This document shows positions 52,635 to 61,940 of a DNA stretch of 64,000 bases, in pieces. Position numbers and translations under genes: made by a program. Source of the stretch: Paracoccus sp. MC1862 (GTDB taxonomy: Bacteria; Pseudomonadota; Alphaproteobacteria; Rhodobacterales; Rhodobacteraceae). The stretch lies in contig NZ_CP067225.1 in the NCBI RefSeq assembly GCF_016617715.1, positions 3,168,001 to 3,232,000 of the forward strand. The letters are read 5' to 3'. The notes under the pieces were generated by a model. That model ran no database searches. It saw nothing but the letters and a program-made list of their open reading frames with translations, and had not been told where the DNA came from. Numbering within the stretch: position 1 is the first letter of the stretch; every line of letters begins with the position of its first letter.

Positions 52635-55600
52635 ACCTCTCCACCTGGTCCATCCGCCACCCGGTCCCGCCCATCGCGATCTTCCTTGTGCTCTTGGTGC
52701 TGGGGCTGGTCAGCTTCATGCGGCTGCCGGTCACGGCGATGCCGAACATCGACCTGCCGATCATCCAGGTCACGGTCGGCCAGCCCGGCGCCGCGCCGAC
52801 CGAGCTGATCTCGCAGGTCGTCCGGCCCATCGAGGACCAGATATCCAACATCCAAGGGATGCGCCATGTGACCTCGACGGCCTCGGACGGCGCCGCCAGC
52901 CTGACCGTCGAGTTCGAGCTGGAAACCGACAGCGACCGGGCGCTGAACGATGTCAAGGACGCGGTGGCGAGCGTTCGTTCCGACCTGCCGCAGTCGATCA
53001 CCGAACCGCGTGTCCGCCGCCTTGACGTGACGGGGATGCCGATCCTGACCTATGCGGTGGGCGACCCGACGCGGTCCATCGAGGGCTTGTCGAAATTCGT
53101 GGACGACGTGATCGCCCGCGAATTGACCACCCTGCGGGGTATCGGGCAGGTCAGCCGCATCGGCGGCGCCGACCGCCAGATCGAGGTCGCGCTGGACCCC
53201 GACCGGCTGCTCGCCCATGAGCTGACGGCGGCCGAGGTTTCGAACGCGCTGCGCTCGCAGAACCTGAACGCCGGCGGCGGGCGCGGCGATCTGGCGGGGA
53301 CGGAATATTCCATCCGCACCCTCGGCTCAGCCGACACGGTGGCGCAGCTTGCGGCGACGCCCATTTCCATCGCGGATGGCAAGACCGTGCGGCTGGACCA
53401 GTTGGGGACCGTGACCGACGGCCCCAGCGACGAGCGCAGCTTCGCCCTGCTGGACGGAAAGCCCGTGGTGGCTTTCGGCGTCTATCGGGCGACCGGCGAA
53501 TCCGACCTGATGGCCGGCGACAATGCTAAGGAGCGGCTGGCCGAGATGGCCGAACGCTATCCGAACCTGACGATCACGCTGGTCGATGACACCACGACCT
53601 ATACCGAACAGTCCTACGAGACCGCGATGCACACGCTGTATGAAGGCGCGGCGCTGGCGGTGATCGTGGTGCTGCTGTTCCTGCGCAACTGGCGAGCGAC
53701 GGTGATCGCGGCCATCGCGCTGCCGCTGTCGGTGATCCCGACCTTCTTCGTCATGCAATGGCTCGGCTTCACCCTGAACGGGATCAGCCTGCTGGCGATC
53801 ACGCTGGTGACGGGCATCCTCGTGGACGACGCCATCGTCGAGATCGAGAACATTGTCCGGCACATGCACATGGGCTCGTCGCCCTATCAGGCCTCCGAGG
53901 AAGCCGCGAACGAGATCGGCACGACCGTCATCGCCATCAGCTTTTCCATCGTCGCGGTCTTTGCGCCGGTGGCCTTCATGGGCGGGATCGCGGGGCAGTA
54001 TTTCAAGCAGTTCGGCCTGACTGTCGCGGTGTCGGTGCTGTTCTCGCTGCTGGTCGCGCGGATCATCACCCCGATGCTGTCGGCCTATTTCATCCGCGGC
54101 ACCGGCCACCCCGAAGAGCCGCGCGATGGCCGTGCCATGCGGGGGCTGATGGGCGTGCTGGCCTGGACCATGCGGCATCGCGGCCTGACGCTGCTGCTGG
54201 GGGTGGGCGTCTTCGCGGGCTCGATCTGGTCGGCGACCCTGCTGCCGACCGAGTTCATCGCCTCGGGCGATGTCGGCCGCAGCCAGATCGAGGTCGAACT
54301 GCCCCCCGGATCAACCGTGGACCAGAACGAAGGGATCACGCGCGCCCTGACCGCCCGCGTCGCCGTCATCCCCGAGGTCCAGTCGGTCTTTGTCATGGGC
54401 GGCACCTCGGAACCCACCAAGTCGCGGTTGATGATCAATTATGGCACCAAGGCCAGCCGCGAGCGCAGCCAGTTCGAGATCGAGGAGCAGTTGAAGCTGC
54501 TGCTGGCCGACACGCCCGACGTGCGCCTGAACTTCCAGAACGAGGCGGGCGGCAACGACCTGACCATCAGCGTGATGGGCGATACCGAGGCAGGGGCGGC
54601 ACGCGCGGCCGATCTGCTGGTGGCGCAGATGCGGCAGATGCCGGAACTGGAAAGCGTCACCTCCTCCTCGGCGCTGCAGCGGCCCGAGATTCAGATCACG
54701 CCCCGCACCGACATCGCGGCGCAGCTTGGGGTGTCCACGGCGGCCATGGCGCAGACCCTGCTGGTGGCGACGCTGGGGGATGCCGAGGCGAACCTGCCAA
54801 AGTTCAATGCCGGCGACGAGCAGGTGCCGATCATGGTCCGACTGAACGAACCCGCGCGCGAGGATCTGATGCAGTTGCGGAACCTGCGGGTGCCCTCGTC
54901 AGTGGGGCAGGTGCCGCTGGGGGCGGTGGCCGACGTGTCGCTGTCGGCGGGGGCCACGCAGATTTCCCGCTATGATCAGCGCTATCGCACGACAGTGTCG
55001 GCGAACCTTGCCGATGGCGCGGTGCTGGGGCCGGTCGCAGCCCAGGTGCAGGCGTTGCAGGACCGGATCGAACTGCCGCCGGGGACCGAGTTCCAGACAT
55101 CGGGCGATGCCGAGATCATGGGCGAGGTCTTCGGCGCCTTCGGCTTCGCCATGGGGGCGGGGGTGCTGTTCGTCTATGTCGTGCTGGTGCTGCTGTTCCA
55201 GAACTTCGTGACCCCGATAAGCATCCTTCTGTCGCTGCCGCTGGCCATCGGCGGCGCGATCCTCGCGCTGTTCGTCACCGGCAACGCCATCGGCATGGCC
55301 GTGGTCATCGGCTTCCTGATGCTGATGGGGATCGTGACCAAGAACGCGATCATGCTGGTCGAGTTCGCCGTTCAGGCCATGGAGCGGGGGGCGCCCAAGC
55401 GCGAGGCGATCCTTGACGCCGTCCACAAGCGGGCGCGGCCGATCATCATGACGACCATCGCCATGGCGGCGGGGATGCTGCCCTCGGCGATCTCGACCGC
55501 CGAGGGGTCCGAGTTCCGTTCCCCCATGGCGATCGCGGTGATCGGTGGGCTGCTTTTGTCCACGATGCTGTCGCTGCTGTTCGTGCCTTCGCTTTTCTCT

Positions 55601-55687
55601 CTGCTGCATGGCGGGCAGGAGCGGGTCGGCGGCTGGCTGCGGCGCCGGCTGGGGCTGAACCGGGCCGCGCCTGCCGCGGCGGAGTAG
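52631..55687 (+). CDS. RND family multidrug efflux transporter, inner-membrane pump
   Basis: The 1018-residue protein has the RND architecture: TM1 at residues 15-30, a large periplasmic porter domain, TM2-6, a second porter domain and TM7-12. The proton-relay aspartates are D399 and D400 in TM4 (ILVDDAIVEIENIVRHM). Other hallmarks are YEGAALAVIVVLLFLRNWRATVIAA and GFLMLMGIVTKNAIMLVEFAVQAMERG. It belongs to the hydrophobe/amphiphile (AcrB/MdtB-like) group, so drugs or detergents are likely substrates, but which ones cannot be read. The operon ends at the hairpin at 55763-55786. Confidence 0.95.
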   Translation: MNLSTWSIRHPVPPIAIFLVLLVLGLVSFMRLPVTAMPNIDLPIIQVTVGQPGAAPTELISQVVRPIEDQISNIQGMRHVTSTASDGAASLTVEFELETDSDRALNDVKDAVASVRSDLPQSITEPRVRRLDVTGMPILTYAVGDPTRSIEGLSKFVDDVIARELTTLRGIGQVSRIGGADRQIEVALDPDRLLAHELTAAEVSNALRSQNLNAGGGRGDLAGTEYSIRTLGSADTVAQLAATPISIADGKTVRLDQLGTVTDGPSDERSFALLDGKPVVAFGVYRATGESDLMAGDNAKERLAEMAERYPNLTITLVDDTTTYTEQSYETAMHTLYEGAALAVIVVLLFLRNWRATVIAAIALPLSVIPTFFVMQWLGFTLNGISLLAITLVTGILVDDAIVEIENIVRHMHMGSSPYQASEEAANEIGTTVIAISFSIVAVFAPVAFMGGIAGQYFKQFGLTVAVSVLFSLLVARIITPMLSAYFIRGTGHPEEPRDGRAMRGLMGVLAWTMRHRGLTLLLGVGVFAGSIWSATLLPTEFIASGDVGRSQIEVELPPGSTVDQNEGITRALTARVAVIPEVQSVFVMGGTSEPTKSRLMINYGTKASRERSQFEIEEQLKLLLADTPDVRLNFQNEAGGNDLTISVMGDTEAGAARAADLLVAQMRQMPELESVTSSSALQRPEIQITPRTDIAAQLGVSTAAMAQTLLVATLGDAEANLPKFNAGDEQVPIMVRLNEPAREDLMQLRNLRVPSSVGQVPLGAVADVSLSAGATQISRYDQRYRTTVSANLADGAVLGPVAAQVQALQDRIELPPGTEFQTSGDAEIMGEVFGAFGFAMGAGVLFVYVVLVLLFQNFVTPISILLSLPLAIGGAILALFVTGNAIGMAVVIGFLMLMGIVTKNAIMLVEFAVQAMERGAPKREAILDAVHKRARPIIMTTIAMAAGMLPSAISTAEGSEFRSPMAIAVIGGLLLSTMLSLLFVPSLFSLLHGGQERVGGWLRRRLGLNRAAPAAAE

Positions 55688-55720
55688 GGTGCTTCGCCCC
55701 CCGGCGCGTTGCGCCTCCTC

Positions 55721-55745
55721 ACGGTATCCGGGCCAGAAAAAAAAA
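55721..55745 (+). repeat. Dispersed intergenic repeat, copy E (diverged)
   Basis: The unit ACGGTATCCGGGCCAGAAAA continues with a run of A residues. It resembles copy F (GGGTATTTGGGCCAGAAAGA) rather than copies A and B, and lies between the efflux operon and pdhC. Confidence 0.45.
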
Positions 55746-55762
55746 TACCTGGGAAAGAAGAA

Positions 55763-55786
55763 GGGCGCCTTCCGGGGCGCCCTTTT
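55763..55786 (+). terminator. Terminator between the RND operon and pdhC
   Basis: The arms GGGCGCC and GGCGCCC enclose ttccgg and are followed by TTTT. The flanking AAAGAAGAA on the other side gives a T-rich tail for minus-strand transcription, so it may serve both convergent operons. Confidence 0.75.
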
Positions 55787-55807
55787 CCAATGCGGTCTTG
55801 CGGGGGG

Positions 55808-57193
55808 TCAGGCGAGCATCCCGATCGGGTTTTCCAGGTGCCCGACGATGGCCTGCAGCAGTTGTGCTGCCAGCGCCCCGTCGATGACCCGGTGATCGAC
55901 CGACAGCGTCATCGACATGATGTTGCGGATGACGATTTCCCCGTCCTCGACCACCGGGGTCTGGATGCCCGCGCCCACGGCCAGGATCGCGCCATGGGGC
56001 GGGTTGATCACGGCGTCGAAGTTTTCGATCCCGAACATCCCGAGGTTCGAGATGGCGAAGCTGCCGCCTTGGTATTCATGCGGCGCGAGCTTCTTGGTCT
56101 TGGCGCGATTGGCGAGATCCTTCATCTCGGCCGACAGCGCCGACAGCGTCTTCTTGTCGGCGTCCTTCAGGACCGGGGTGAACAGCCCCCCTTCGATGGC
56201 GACGGCCACCGCCACGTCCGAGGGTTTCAGCTTGATGATCCGGTCGCCCGCCCAGACGGCATTGGCATCCGGCACCTGCTGCAGCGCCAGTGCGCAGGCC
56301 TTGATGATGAAGTCGTTGACCGAAAGCTTGACGCCCCGCGACTGGAGCTGGCTGTTCAGCGTGCCCCGGAACTCCATCAGCGCATCCAGCTTGGCCGAGC
56401 GGCGCAGGTAGAAATGCGGGATCGTCTGCTTGGCCTCGGACAAACGCGCGGCGATGGTGCGGCGCATCCCGTCCAGCGCGACCTCCTCGAACTCGCGGCC
56501 GTCCAGCATCTTCCTGACGGTTTCGTAGCCCATGCCCTGCGGCGCAGCGGCGGCAGGCTTGGGCGCTTCAGCGGCAGGTTGCGTGGGGGCCTGCGCGGCT
56601 GCGGGCTGAGCCGCGGGTTTGGCAGCGCCGGGCTGGGCCTTTTCCACATCCGCCTTGACGATCCGGCCCTTCGGCCCGCTGCCGGTGATGGCCGACAGGT
56701 CGAGGCCACGTTCCGCCGCGATGCGGCGGGCGAGGGGCGAGGCGAAGATGCGCTCGCCCTTGCTCTTCGCCGGGGCCGCCGCGGGCTGCTTGCCGTTGCC
56801 TGCGCTGGCTTCACCTGCGACCGGAGCGCCGATCGGTCCGCCATAACCCTTTTCAGCAGCGGCCTTTTCTTCCGGGGCAGGCGCGTCGGCCTTGGCCTGG
56901 GAACTGGCGGGCGAGGGACTTGCCCCCCCTGCCGCGTCCTCCACGCTTTCGCCTTCCTCGACCAGCACGGCGATGGGGGTGTTGACCTTCACGCCTTGCG
57001 TGCCCTCGGCGATCATGATCTTGCCGATCACGCCCTCGTCGACCGCCTCGAACTCCATCGTGGCCTTGTCGGTCTCGATCTCGGCAAGGATATCGCCGGA
57101 TTTGACCTCGTCGCCCTCTTTCACCAGCCACTTGGCCAGCGTCCCTTCCTCCATCGTCGGGGACAGGGCGGGCATCAGGATCTGCGTTGCCAT
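55808..57193 (-). CDS. pdhC: Pyruvate dehydrogenase E2, dihydrolipoamide acetyltransferase
   Basis: E2 transfers the acetyl group from lipoate to CoA and is the core of the complex. A single N-terminal lipoyl domain has the lipoylated K43 in [12 protein letters not shown]. After a Pro/Ala/Glu-rich linker comes the E3-binding domain (FASPLARRIAAERGLDLSAITGSGPKGRI), another linker, and the catalytic domain with FYLRRSAKLDALM and the active-site block MSMTLSVDHRVIDGALAAQLL. The length of 461 residues is normal. It is the last gene of ftsB-pdhA-pdhB-pdhC, so E3 must be encoded elsewhere. Confidence 0.97.
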   Translation of the reverse strand: MATQILMPALSPTMEEGTLAKWLVKEGDEVKSGDILAEIETDKATMEFEAVDEGVIGKIMIAEGTQGVKVNTPIAVLVEEGESVEDAAGGASPSPASSQAKADAPAPEEKAAAEKGYGGPIGAPVAGEASAGNGKQPAAAPAKSKGERIFASPLARRIAAERGLDLSAITGSGPKGRIVKADVEKAQPGAAKPAAQPAAAQAPTQPAAEAPKPAAAAPQGMGYETVRKMLDGREFEEVALDGMRRTIAARLSEAKQTIPHFYLRRSAKLDALMEFRGTLNSQLQSRGVKLSVNDFIIKACALALQQVPDANAVWAGDRIIKLKPSDVAVAVAIEGGLFTPVLKDADKKTLSALSAEMKDLANRAKTKKLAPHEYQGGSFAISNLGMFGIENFDAVINPPHGAILAVGAGIQTPVVEDGEIVIRNIMSMTLSVDHRVIDGALAAQLLQAIVGHLENPIGMLA

Positions 57194-57205
57194 CTGTCTG
57201 TCCTC

Positions 57206-58636
57206 TTACCGATAGGTCACTTTGCGGACGGCCTCGACCACCTCGTCCGCCGTGATCAGCGCAAGGCGTTCCAGGTTCGCCGCATAGGGCATGGGCACGT
57301 CCTTCCCGGTGCAGTTGATCACCGGGGCGTCGAGCCAGTCGAAGGCGTTTTCCATGATCCAGGCCGACAGGTGGTTGCCGATCGCGCCGACCGGGAAGCC
57401 TTCCTCGACCGTCACCACGCGGTTCGTCTTCTGCACGGACTTCAGGATCGCCGGATAGTCGATCGGGCGCAGGGTCCGCAGGTCCAGCACCTCGGCGTCG
57501 ATGCCGTCCGCCGCCAGCTTTTCGGCCGCTTCCAAGGAATGAGCCATGCCGATGCCGAAGCTGATGAGGGTGACATCCTTGCCCTTCCGGGCGACGCGGG
57601 CCTTGCCGAAGGGGACCGTGAAGTCGTCCATCTGCGGCACGTCGAAGCTGCGGCCGTAGAGGATCTCGTTTTCGAGGAAGATCACTGGGTTGGGGTCGCG
57701 GATCGCGGTCTTCAGCAACCCCTTGGCGTCGGCGGCCGTGTAGGGCATCACCACCTTGAGGCCGGGGATCGCGGCATACCAGGCGGCGAAGTCCTGCGAA
57801 TGCTGCGCGCCCACACGGGCGGCGGCGCCGTTCGGGCCGCGGAAGACGATGGGGCAGCCCATCTGGCCCCCCGACATATACAGGGTCTTGGCCGCCGAGT
57901 TGATGATCTGGTCCATCGCCTGCATGGCGAAGTTGAAGGTCATGAACTCGACGATGGGGCGCAGGCCCCCGAAGGCCGCGCCGACACCGATGCCGGCAAA
58001 GCCCATTTCCGAGATGGGCGTGTCCACGACCCGGCGGGGGCCGAACTTGTCCAGCAGCCCCTGGCTGATCTTGTAGGCGCCTTGGTATTCGCCGACTTCC
58101 TCGCCCATCAGGAAGACGGTCTCCTCGCGGTCCATCTCTTCGGCCATGGCCTCGCGCAGCGCCTCGCGGACGGTCATCTGCTTGACGGCGGTGCATTCCG
58201 GCCAGTCGGGGGAGTCGTCGGGCTCGGGGGTGTTCACCGCCTCGACCGCCGATTTCGCGGCGGCGGGGGCGCGTTCAGGGGCCTCGCCGGTTTCGTCCTT
58301 GCTGGCTTCCCCCTTGCCGGGCTGGGCCAGAGGCTCGGCAGCATGGGGGACGGTGCCGCCGCTGTCGCCCTGCGGCGCGGCATCGGCGGATTCGCCCTCG
58401 GCCACCAGCACGGCGATGGGGGTGTTCACCTTCACGCCTTGCGTCCCTTCGGACACCAGCAGGCGGCCGACGGTGCCTTCATCGACCGCCTCGAATTCCA
58501 TGGTGGCCTTGTCGGTCTCGATCTCGGCCAGGATGTCGCCGGATTTCACCGTATCGCCTTCCTTGACCAGCCATTTGGCCAGAGTCCCTTCCTCCATCGT
58601 GGGGGACAGGGCGGGCATCAGGATTTCGGTTGCCAT
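57206..58636 (-). CDS. pdhB: Pyruvate dehydrogenase E1 beta subunit with its own lipoyl domain
   Basis: This subunit pairs with PdhA to decarboxylate pyruvate. Residues 1-80 are a complete lipoyl domain with K43 in [12 protein letters not shown], an alphaproteobacterial peculiarity. It is 73/83 identical to the PdhC lipoyl domain. A Pro/Ala/Glu linker leads to the E1 beta domain from about residue 150 ([35 protein letters not shown]), with [32 protein letters not shown]. The protein is 476 residues long. pdhC follows after 12 bases. Confidence 0.97.
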   Translation of the reverse strand: MATEILMPALSPTMEEGTLAKWLVKEGDTVKSGDILAEIETDKATMEFEAVDEGTVGRLLVSEGTQGVKVNTPIAVLVAEGESADAAPQGDSGGTVPHAAEPLAQPGKGEASKDETGEAPERAPAAAKSAVEAVNTPEPDDSPDWPECTAVKQMTVREALREAMAEEMDREETVFLMGEEVGEYQGAYKISQGLLDKFGPRRVVDTPISEMGFAGIGVGAAFGGLRPIVEFMTFNFAMQAMDQIINSAAKTLYMSGGQMGCPIVFRGPNGAAARVGAQHSQDFAAWYAAIPGLKVVMPYTAADAKGLLKTAIRDPNPVIFLENEILYGRSFDVPQMDDFTVPFGKARVARKGKDVTLISFGIGMAHSLEAAEKLAADGIDAEVLDLRTLRPIDYPAILKSVQKTNRVVTVEEGFPVGAIGNHLSAWIMENAFDWLDAPVINCTGKDVPMPYAANLERLALITADEVVEAVRKVTYR

Positions 58637-58646
58637 GCGTCAGCCC

Positions 58647-59696
58647 TCACACGTTCACGTCTTCGGCCGTCTTCTGCGGCACGTCGTCGGCATAGATGTC
58701 GGTCCAAAGCTCCTCGACCGGAGGCTCGGGGCTTTCGCGGGCGAAGTCGGCCGAGTCGTTGACGATGTCCTTGATCTCCTTGTCGATGGACTTGAGATCG
58801 TCTTCCGAGGCGTGGCCGCCCTGCAGCAGAAGCTGGCGGACGTGCTCGATGGCGTCGCGTTCCTCGCGCATCTTCTGCACCTCCTCGCGGGTGCGGTATT
58901 TCGCGGGGTCGGACATCGAATGGCCGCGATAGCGGTAGGTCATCACCTCGAGGATATACGGCCCGTTCCCGGCACGGCAGTGGGCGACAGCCTTTCCCCC
59001 GGCAGCTTTCACCGCCAGCACGTCCATGCCGTCCACCTGCTCGCCGGGGATGCCGAAGGCCTCGCCCCGGCCGAAGAAGGTGGTGGACTTGGTGGATCGC
59101 TGGACGCTCATCCCCATGGCATACTGGTTGTTCTCGATCACGAAGACGACCGGCAGGGACCACAGTTCCGCCATGTTGTAGGTCTCGTAGACTTGGCCCT
59201 GGTTGGCCGCGCCATCGCCGAAATAGGTGAAGGTGACGTTGTCGTTGCCCTTGTACTTGTCGGAGAAGGCAAGGCCCGCCCCCAGCGGCACCTGCGCGCC
59301 GACGATGCCATGGCCGCCGTAGAAGTGCTTTTCGCGGCTGAACATGTGCATCGAGCCGCCCTTCCCCTTGGAATAGCCGCCGATACGCCCGGTCAGTTCC
59401 GCCATCACGCCCCGCGCCTCCATCCCCGAGGCGAGCATGTGGCCGTGGTCGCGGTAGCTGGTGATGCGCTTGTCGCCTTCCTTGGCCGAGGCTTCCAGCC
59501 CGACGACGACGGCTTCCTGCCCGATATACAGGTGGCAGAAGCCGCCGATCAGGCCCATGCCGTAAAGCTGGCCGGCCTTTTCCTCGAACCGGCGGATCAG
59601 CAGCATGTCGCGGTAGTATTTCAGCAGTTCGTCGCGCGAGACATTGGCGGGCGGGGCTGGCGCGGCAGTCTCGGTCGGCTTTCTGGCCATCTGCAT
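58647..59696 (-). CDS. pdhA: Pyruvate dehydrogenase E1 alpha subunit
   Basis: PdhA carries most of the thiamine diphosphate site: the motif starting GDGAANQGQVYETYNMAEL near residue 170 binds the diphosphate and Mg2+. SREKHFYGGHGIVGAQVPLGAGLAF precedes it, and the phosphorylation-loop-like YRYRGHSMSDPAKYRT is also seen. The 349-residue length is standard. The start could be ATG 59696 or ATG 59690, two codons later. The gene follows ftsB by 68 bases and leads the pdhABC run. Confidence 0.97.
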   Translation of the reverse strand: MQMARKPTETAAPAPPANVSRDELLKYYRDMLLIRRFEEKAGQLYGMGLIGGFCHLYIGQEAVVVGLEASAKEGDKRITSYRDHGHMLASGMEARGVMAELTGRIGGYSKGKGGSMHMFSREKHFYGGHGIVGAQVPLGAGLAFSDKYKGNDNVTFTYFGDGAANQGQVYETYNMAELWSLPVVFVIENNQYAMGMSVQRSTKSTTFFGRGEAFGIPGEQVDGMDVLAVKAAGGKAVAHCRAGNGPYILEVMTYRYRGHSMSDPAKYRTREEVQKMREERDAIEHVRQLLLQGGHASEDDLKSIDKEIKDIVNDSADFARESPEPPVEELWTDIYADDVPQKTAEDVNV

Positions 59697-59764
59697 CCTC
59701 CGGCACGGGATAGTTCAGCGTTGAACCAATGTTACGGCGGCCGGTTCCGCAGGTGCAAGCCGAT

Positions 59765-60064
59765 TCAGCGAACGATCAGTTCGTCGGCGCGGACCAGCCC
59801 CAGCACGTCGCGGGCGCGCTGGTCCAGAAGTTCCAGGTCCAGATACTGGTCCGACAGGCGCCGGGTCAGGTTGCGCATCCGGTCCACCTCGGCGGTCAGC
59901 CGGTCACGTTCGGCGATCAGATCGACGGTCTCGGCTTCCAGTTGCACGCGGCGCAGGATGCCGGACGGGCCCTGTACGGCGGCGAAGGCGAAATAAAGCG
60001 ACAACAGCAATGTCGCGAGGAAGTAGATCAGCGATGTGATCGGCAGGTTCCTGGTCACGGTCAT
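59765..60064 (-). CDS. ftsB: Septum formation initiator (FtsB/DivIC family)
   Basis: The 99-residue protein has one N-terminal transmembrane helix (ITSLIYFLATLLLSLYFAFAAV), followed by a coiled coil (LEAETVDLIAERDRLTAEVDRMRNL) and a short C-terminal end (QRARDVLGLVRADELIV). This is the FtsB layout; FtsB forms a complex with FtsL and FtsQ in the divisome. Its location ahead of the pdh genes is conserved in Rhodobacteraceae. The symbol is assigned on layout and position. Confidence 0.85.
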   Translation of the reverse strand: MTVTRNLPITSLIYFLATLLLSLYFAFAAVQGPSGILRRVQLEAETVDLIAERDRLTAEVDRMRNLTRRLSDQYLDLELLDQRARDVLGLVRADELIVR

Positions 60065-60208
60065 GGCCCCATGTCTTTCCGCCCCTATCGCATGTCGGCG
60101 CGCGAAGCGGAACGGTGGGTGCCGCGCCGCCGTTTCATGCTGGACGGGCGTTTCCCCCGCCCGTGGTCCCGTCTATGATCCCAGCCGCCGCAGCCTCAGG
60201 AGAGTCCC

Positions 60209-60895
60209 ATGTTCATGCGTAACGTCCAGGTCGTTCTGGGGGTGCTGTTCGGCGTCGCTGTGTTCCTGTTCCTGGATTACGCGCTGCCCTCGCGCGAGAC
60301 GGTGCGGATCACCAACACCTACAACAAGCTGACTGACCTGAACTGGAGCAACCGGATCTTCTATGCCTCGGCCAGGACCGGCACGGTCGAGAACGCGCAA
60401 GGGTCGCGCGATGTCCGTTTCATCGACACGGTGCGCCCGAACGGCAAGCCGAGGGTTTATCGCAACGAGGATACCGGGCTGATCTGGCCGCCCTATTTCA
60501 AATACGACAGCTCGAACCTGCATGCCGTCGCAGGGGACCTGAGATCCACGGCGGACAATCCGCGCTGGGTCAGTGTGACCTCTTACGGGTGGCGCAACGA
60601 CCTGGTGACGATCTTCCCGAACGCCATCGCAATCACGCCGGTGGCGGGTCCGAACGAGCGGCCGCTGAACTGGCAGGCGCTGACTATTCTCGGCATCCTT
60701 GGGCTGCTGCTGGCGCTGTTCTGGCGCTGGTGGAACCGGCTGCGCGACCGGCGCATCGACGCGGCCGTGCGGCGTGTCCATCGCCGGCGCGTCAGTGCAG
60801 AGGCAGGGGCCGAGGGGCAGCCGCCCGCGGGCACCCGCGAAGGGCGGGGGCGTTTCCGAAGCTGGACGCAAAGCTGGCGGCCGCCCCGGCGCTGA
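60209..60895 (+). CDS. DUF1523 family membrane protein
   Basis: The 228-residue protein has an N-terminal transmembrane helix (VQVVLGVLFGVAVFLFLDYAL), an extracytoplasmic domain containing RETVRITNTYNKLTD, GLIWPPYFKYDSSNL and ISVTSYGWR-like SVTSYGWRNDLVTIFPNA, a second helix near residue 165-180 (LTILGILGLLLALFWRW) and a basic tail. The pattern matches DUF1523 of alphaproteobacteria. Function is unknown. It starts at ATG 60209 after CAGGAGAG, divergent from ftsB. Confidence 0.85.
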   Translation: MFMRNVQVVLGVLFGVAVFLFLDYALPSRETVRITNTYNKLTDLNWSNRIFYASARTGTVENAQGSRDVRFIDTVRPNGKPRVYRNEDTGLIWPPYFKYDSSNLHAVAGDLRSTADNPRWVSVTSYGWRNDLVTIFPNAIAITPVAGPNERPLNWQALTILGILGLLLALFWRWWNRLRDRRIDAAVRRVHRRRVSAEAGAEGQPPAGTREGRGRFRSWTQSWRPPRR

Positions 60896-60913
60896 GGATT
60901 TCGTCACCGCCGC

Positions 60914-60937
60914 ATGGGTATTTGGGCCAGAAAGAAG
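60914..60937 (+). repeat. Dispersed intergenic repeat, copy F
   Basis: ATGGGTATTTGGGCCAGAAA is followed by GAAG. It lies between the DUF1523 stop and the acetyltransferase stop and matches the GGATATTTGGGC...AAAGAAG family. Confidence 0.6.
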
Positions 60938-60938
60938 C

Positions 60939-61505
60939 CTAGGCGGGGGATTGTGAAAGAGGGCGCGGGTTTCCGACAGGACGCGCGGGATTGCCGGCGA
61001 CGGTCGCGAGGGCGGCCACGTCGCGCGTGACCACGGCGCCCGCGCCGATGATGGCGCCTGCGCCGATGGTGACGCCGGGCAGGATGAGGGCGGCGGCACC
61101 GATCCAGACATCGTCACCGATCGTGATGGGGCGGCCCCATTCTTCGCTTGCGGCGCGGCGATGGGCCTCGCGCGGGTGGTCGGCGGTCAGGACCTGCACC
61201 ATGGGACCGATCTGGACGCGGGCGCCCAGGCGGATCTCGGTCACGTCCAGGAAGACGCAGCCGTAGTTCAGGAAGCAGCCGGGGCCGAAATGGATGTGGC
61301 TGCCGTAATCGACGTAGAAGGGCGGCCGGATCACGGCACCGTTCCAGGTGCCCAGCAGCCGGGACAGGATGCCGGCATCCTCGCCCTCGATGGTGTGGTT
61401 GAACTCGCGCATCAGGGTCTGAGCGCGGGTCCGCATGGCGGCAAGCTCGGGGTCGGCGGGGTCGTAGGATTGCCCCGCCAGCATCTTCTGCCGCTCGGAG
61501 GCCAT
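60939..61505 (-). CDS. Left-handed beta-helix sugar O-acetyltransferase (LacA/maltose acetyltransferase type)
   Basis: The 188-residue protein begins with the Mac domain ([29 protein letters not shown]), followed by hexapeptide repeats ([67 protein letters not shown]). The catalytic histidine is in TADHPREAH. These enzymes acetylate sugars at O6 in the cytoplasm. The start ATG 61505 overlaps the stop of the upstream DUF59 gene by one base. Confidence 0.92.
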   Translation of the reverse strand: MASERQKMLAGQSYDPADPELAAMRTRAQTLMREFNHTIEGEDAGILSRLLGTWNGAVIRPPFYVDYGSHIHFGPGCFLNYGCVFLDVTEIRLGARVQIGPMVQVLTADHPREAHRRAASEEWGRPITIGDDVWIGAAALILPGVTIGAGAIIGAGAVVTRDVAALATVAGNPARPVGNPRPLSQSPA

Positions 61506-61870
61506 CAGATGAAGCCGAGCTCCAGCCTCGCCTCGTCCGACATCATCTCCATCCCCCAGGGGGGCTGGAACACCATGTCCACGTCCACCTGCCGCACGCC
61601 GGGCAGGGCACTGACGGCATCGGCGACCCAGCCAGGCATTTCACCGGCCACCGGGCAGCCCGGCGCGGTCAGCGTCATCAGGATGCGGACCGCGTTCGTG
61701 TCGTCGATGGCGATCGTGTAGATCAGCCCGAGGTCGTAGATGTTGACCGGGATTTCCGGGTCGTAGACCGACCGGCAGGCTTCCACGACCCCGTCGTAAA
61801 GCGGATGGTCGGTGGTCGAGGGCGCGATCAGCGGCTCGCCCTCGCCCGGCTGCGTCTGCGGCTGATACAT
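61505..61870 (-). CDS. DUF59/MIP18 family iron-sulphur assembly protein (SufT-like)
   Basis: The 121-residue protein shows the MIP18 core: [26 protein letters not shown] and [16 protein letters not shown], with the conserved cysteine in APGCPV, then [19 protein letters not shown]. Relatives help maturation of Fe-S proteins. I start at ATG 61870; the frame is open further upstream but only shadows the MipA region. It is coupled to the acetyltransferase by a TGATG overlap, a pairing without an obvious functional reason. Confidence 0.9.
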   Translation of the reverse strand: MYQPQTQPGEGEPLIAPSTTDHPLYDGVVEACRSVYDPEIPVNIYDLGLIYTIAIDDTNAVRILMTLTAPGCPVAGEMPGWVADAVSALPGVRQVDVDMVFQPPWGMEMMSDEARLELGFI

Positions 61871-61940
61871 GGCATCGGCTCCCGTCTCAGGTTCCGGGCG
61901 GATATAGGGGCTTTGTGCCCAGGACGGAAGGCCGAAGGGA

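Noticed and set aside
55709..58762. 1017-codon open frame on the plus strand
   Set aside because: It is antisense to pdhC, pdhB and part of pdhA, whose catalytic motifs are clear. The composition is Gly/His/Arg-rich and shows no family pattern.
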